Origin: a virus
Strand: one strand, 5' to 3'
IMG/VR virus record: IMGVR_UViG_3300007538_000020
Location: 30,982-94,981 of that record
DNA: 64,000 nt
Shown in pieces: positions 62,837 through 64,000 of the stretch (position 1 is its first letter; each line of letters opens with the position of its first letter). The notes below the pieces were generated by a model that made no database searches, was not told the DNA's origin, and saw nothing but the letters and a program-made list of their open reading frames with translations. A program made the translations under genes and the position numbers.

Positions 62837-63128
62837 AAATTAACAATTTTTTTCTTTTTTTGAGAAGAGAAGTTACTAACACTTTTGCTTTAGAGTAACT
62901 AATCTCTCCTCTTCTTTTCATATTAATCACATTATAAATATAAGCTTTAAGTTTATCAGAAGAAGTAGAGAAAGTTCCTAGATTATGAATAAGTATTCTA
63001 GGTGTAATCTTTTCCATTTCATTTAGAATAAATCTAAACTGATGTAATACTATATTTAAAATGTAATCTTCGGATTTACCATATTTATTAGCTAACTCCT
63101 TAATTATAGAATCAAATTCTTTATCCAT
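62811..63128 (-). CDS. HU/IHF-like DNA-binding protein
   Basis: A 105-residue protein. Its first 60 residues follow the HU/IHF plan: two helices (IIKELANKYGKSEDYILNIV, then HQFRFILNEMEK) followed by ILIHNLGTFSTSSDKL, which corresponds to the GFGTF strand of HU. The long DNA-embracing arm is shortened; instead the C-terminus is a basic helix (AKVLVTSLLKKRKKLL). IHF-like genes have been noted in structural modules of crAss-like phages. It overlaps the Cpn10-like gene by 26 bases. The likely role is DNA bending in packaging or transcription control. Confidence 0.72.
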   Translation of the reverse strand: MDKEFDSIIKELANKYGKSEDYILNIVLHQFRFILNEMEKITPRILIHNLGTFSTSSDKLKAYIYNVINMKRRGEISYSKAKVLVTSLLKKRKKLLIYEQRKRKS

Positions 63129-63139
63129 TTAATTAACAC

Positions 63140-63370
63140 TTAAACTATTTCTATATGGTACGAATCCATTAAATCTTCAGATTGTAATACTGCTATAACA
63201 AGACCTTTATATCTTGGAAGTTCTGAATCAAAACCGATATTCAGATTCTCCTTAAGATTTATATAAGAAGTCAAGTCCATTATAAGATAATTACCAGGAT
63301 TATTATTCTTCCTTATAAAATCTCTTTGTTTAATCAATATTACATCTTCTATGTTAGTTATATCATTCAT
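63140..63370 (-). CDS. Small unknown protein
   Basis: A 76-residue acidic, strand-rich protein (EDVILIKQRDFI, YLIMDLTSYINL, KGLVIAVLQSEDL). The pattern with a short barrel-like alternation could be a truncated OB/Cpn10-like fold, but no motif is conclusive. It overlaps the upstream gene by eight bases. Confidence 0.65.
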   Translation of the reverse strand: MNDITNIEDVILIKQRDFIRKNNNPGNYLIMDLTSYINLKENLNIGFDSELPRYKGLVIAVLQSEDLMDSYHIEIV

Positions 63371-63743
63371 TAGTAGAAAGGATGAAATTTATATTCAATT
63401 GTTTTTTATTCAATAGTGCTTCTATATTCTTATTAGTATATTTTACTCTATCAGAGTCTTCAGTTATATAGCTTTTCTTTATCAAAGCTCTTAATTTGGT
63501 AGTTATATTTGATTGATTTATAACCTTACCATATTTCCTTTTATAAACTCTTTCAACTTCTTTTTTACCTTTAGAAGCATACCTATAATACTTATACTCA
63601 TCAGACAACAACAAGAACTCAACAAATAAATCTCTCTCTGAATTTATTAATCTCTTATTTTCAGGTTGTATCAAATTTAGAATATCTAAGAACCTTTTAA
63701 TAAACTCTTCCTTAGATATATCATTATACTCTTTTTTAAGCAT
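63363..63743 (-). CDS. Small protein with winged-helix-like C-terminus
   Basis: A 126-residue basic protein. ISKEEFIKRFLDILNLIQPE is followed by a helix LFVEFLLLSDEYKYYRY, then KVINQSNITTKLRALIKKSYI (about residues 75-95), which looks like a helix-turn-helix/wing unit common in small phage regulators. The frame is open from a TTG at 63749, but ATG at 63743 is preferred, lying directly after the promoter. The first gene of this late block; possibly a DNA-binding factor or small terminase-like protein. Confidence 0.7.
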   Translation of the reverse strand: MLKKEYNDISKEEFIKRFLDILNLIQPENKRLINSERDLFVEFLLLSDEYKYYRYASKGKKEVERVYKRKYGKVINQSNITTKLRALIKKSYITEDSDRVKYTNKNIEALLNKKQLNINFILSTNE

Positions 63744-63746
63744 ATA

Positions 63747-63785
63747 CAAAATTACAAAATTATTATTTTATATTCAAATAACAAA
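63747..63785 (-). promoter_or_regulatory. Tandem Bacteroidota-type promoters for the head module
   Basis: Two TAATTTTG boxes sit side by side on the minus strand (63747-63754 and 63755-63762). The first is preceded at 20 bases by TTTG (63775-63778), the second at 19 bases by TTTG (63782-63785). Both fit TTTG-N19/21-TAnnTTTG. With ATG at 63743, the leaders would be zero to a few bases long. Confidence 0.78.
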
Positions 63786-63797
63786 AAATTATTTTTT

Positions 63798-63968
63798 TCA
63801 TTTATCATTTAAAATCTCTGTTTTTAATTGATTCAATTCTTTTCTTATAGTTAAACCTGGAATTATTTCCAAGTATTCATCTATTATTTTAACTATTTCA
63901 TTTTTAGGATGATCCATAAATATAAGCCAACGAATATGTCCTATTATACCTGTTTGTATTGTAATCAT
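63798..63968 (-). CDS. Small unknown protein, 56 residues
   Basis: A short gene in the right-end interval. It encodes 56 residues: GIIGHIRWLIFMDHPKNEIV, then a helix VKIIDEYLEIIPGL and a charged C-terminal helix (RKELNQLKTEILNDK). No family recognised. Composition and codon use match neighbours, and it fills an otherwise empty 250-base stretch upstream of the tandem promoters. Confidence 0.55.
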   Translation of the reverse strand: MITIQTGIIGHIRWLIFMDHPKNEIVKIIDEYLEIIPGLTIRKELNQLKTEILNDK

Positions 63969-64000
63969 TAATTTTATTATTTATTATTTTCAACTTGACA

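Noticed and set aside
1-64000. Alternative genetic code (TAG or TGA reassigned), known in some crAss-like phages
   Set aside because: TAA, TGA and TAG all terminate genes here, and the very long late genes are open in the standard code, so no reassignment is needed.
1-64000. tRNA genes, CRISPR arrays, insertion sequences, integrase or attachment sites
   Set aside because: The gaps are too small or show no cloverleaf, spaced repeats, transposase or recombinase motif; nothing supports lysogeny in this window.

Overview
The window is part of the genome of a crAss-like bacteriophage (Crassvirales-type podovirus) infecting a member of the Bacteroidota. Four lines of evidence support this. It is strongly AT-rich and tightly packed. 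The gene order TerL - portal - acidic scaffold - major capsid - tail ring/muzzle proteins - giant virion proteins is the crAss-like order. A giant virion protein carries the crAss-type RNA polymerase signature GSDFDVDKLY. Three minus-strand promoters fit the Bacteroidota consensus TTTG-N19/20-TAnnTTTG. The window is a partial genome: the left edge cuts a group I intron, and DNA replication genes (polymerase, primase, helicase) are not present. The standard bacterial code fits everywhere.

Region 1 (1-14.7 kb, plus strand) is a non-structural operon of short, overlapping genes. It opens with the 3' part of a group I intron, spliced to the 3' exon of a uracil-DNA glycosylase exactly inside its catalytic DPYH motif. 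Next comes a translationally coupled set: an unknown protein, an ATP-grasp ligase, a class II glutamine amidotransferase-like protein and an amidoligase. This looks like a complete amide-bond-forming/modifying pathway and is the best candidate for an under-described system. Then follow two PD-(D/E)XK nucleases, a fusion of a dATP/dGTP diphosphohydrolase-like domain to a HAD nucleotidase, two MazG-like pyrophosphohydrolases, a PPP-type phosphatase, an HD-like DUF5662 protein, and several small membrane proteins. Two of those, of 42 and 57 codons, fall below the usual length cut-off for gene calling. A bidirectional terminator at about 14.7 kb closes this operon and the opposing late operon.

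Region 2 (14.7-34.9 kb, minus strand) encodes four large virion/ejection proteins: a glycine-rich hydrophobic protein, a protein with a C-terminal lytic transglycosylase, a 3823-residue protein and a 1267-residue protein. The 3823-residue protein has a zincin metalloprotease motif, two Lys/Pro linkers and the virion RNA polymerase core. The 1267-residue protein has a degenerate zincin motif. Region 3 (34.9-42.9 kb) holds the tail muzzle, tail ring/adaptor proteins and a metallophosphoesterase, with its own promoter. Region 4 (42.9-50.9 kb) is the accessory fibre and lysis region: several fibre/spike proteins, a T7-lysozyme-like amidase, a coiled-coil membrane protein, and a higher-GC island carrying a VRR-NUC-like nuclease. 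Region 5 (50.9-64 kb) is the head module: auxiliary structural proteins, major capsid protein, scaffold, portal, TerL, a Cpn10-like protein, an HU/IHF-like protein and small regulators. Promoters lie before the scaffold gene and before the first genes of the module.

Inferred logic of infection: the virion injects its own RNA polymerase with the transglycosylase and protease domains. The plus-strand genes are presumably transcribed from promoters left of the window. The late minus-strand genes use host-type promoters placed almost on top of their start codons, giving leaderless or very short-leader mRNAs.
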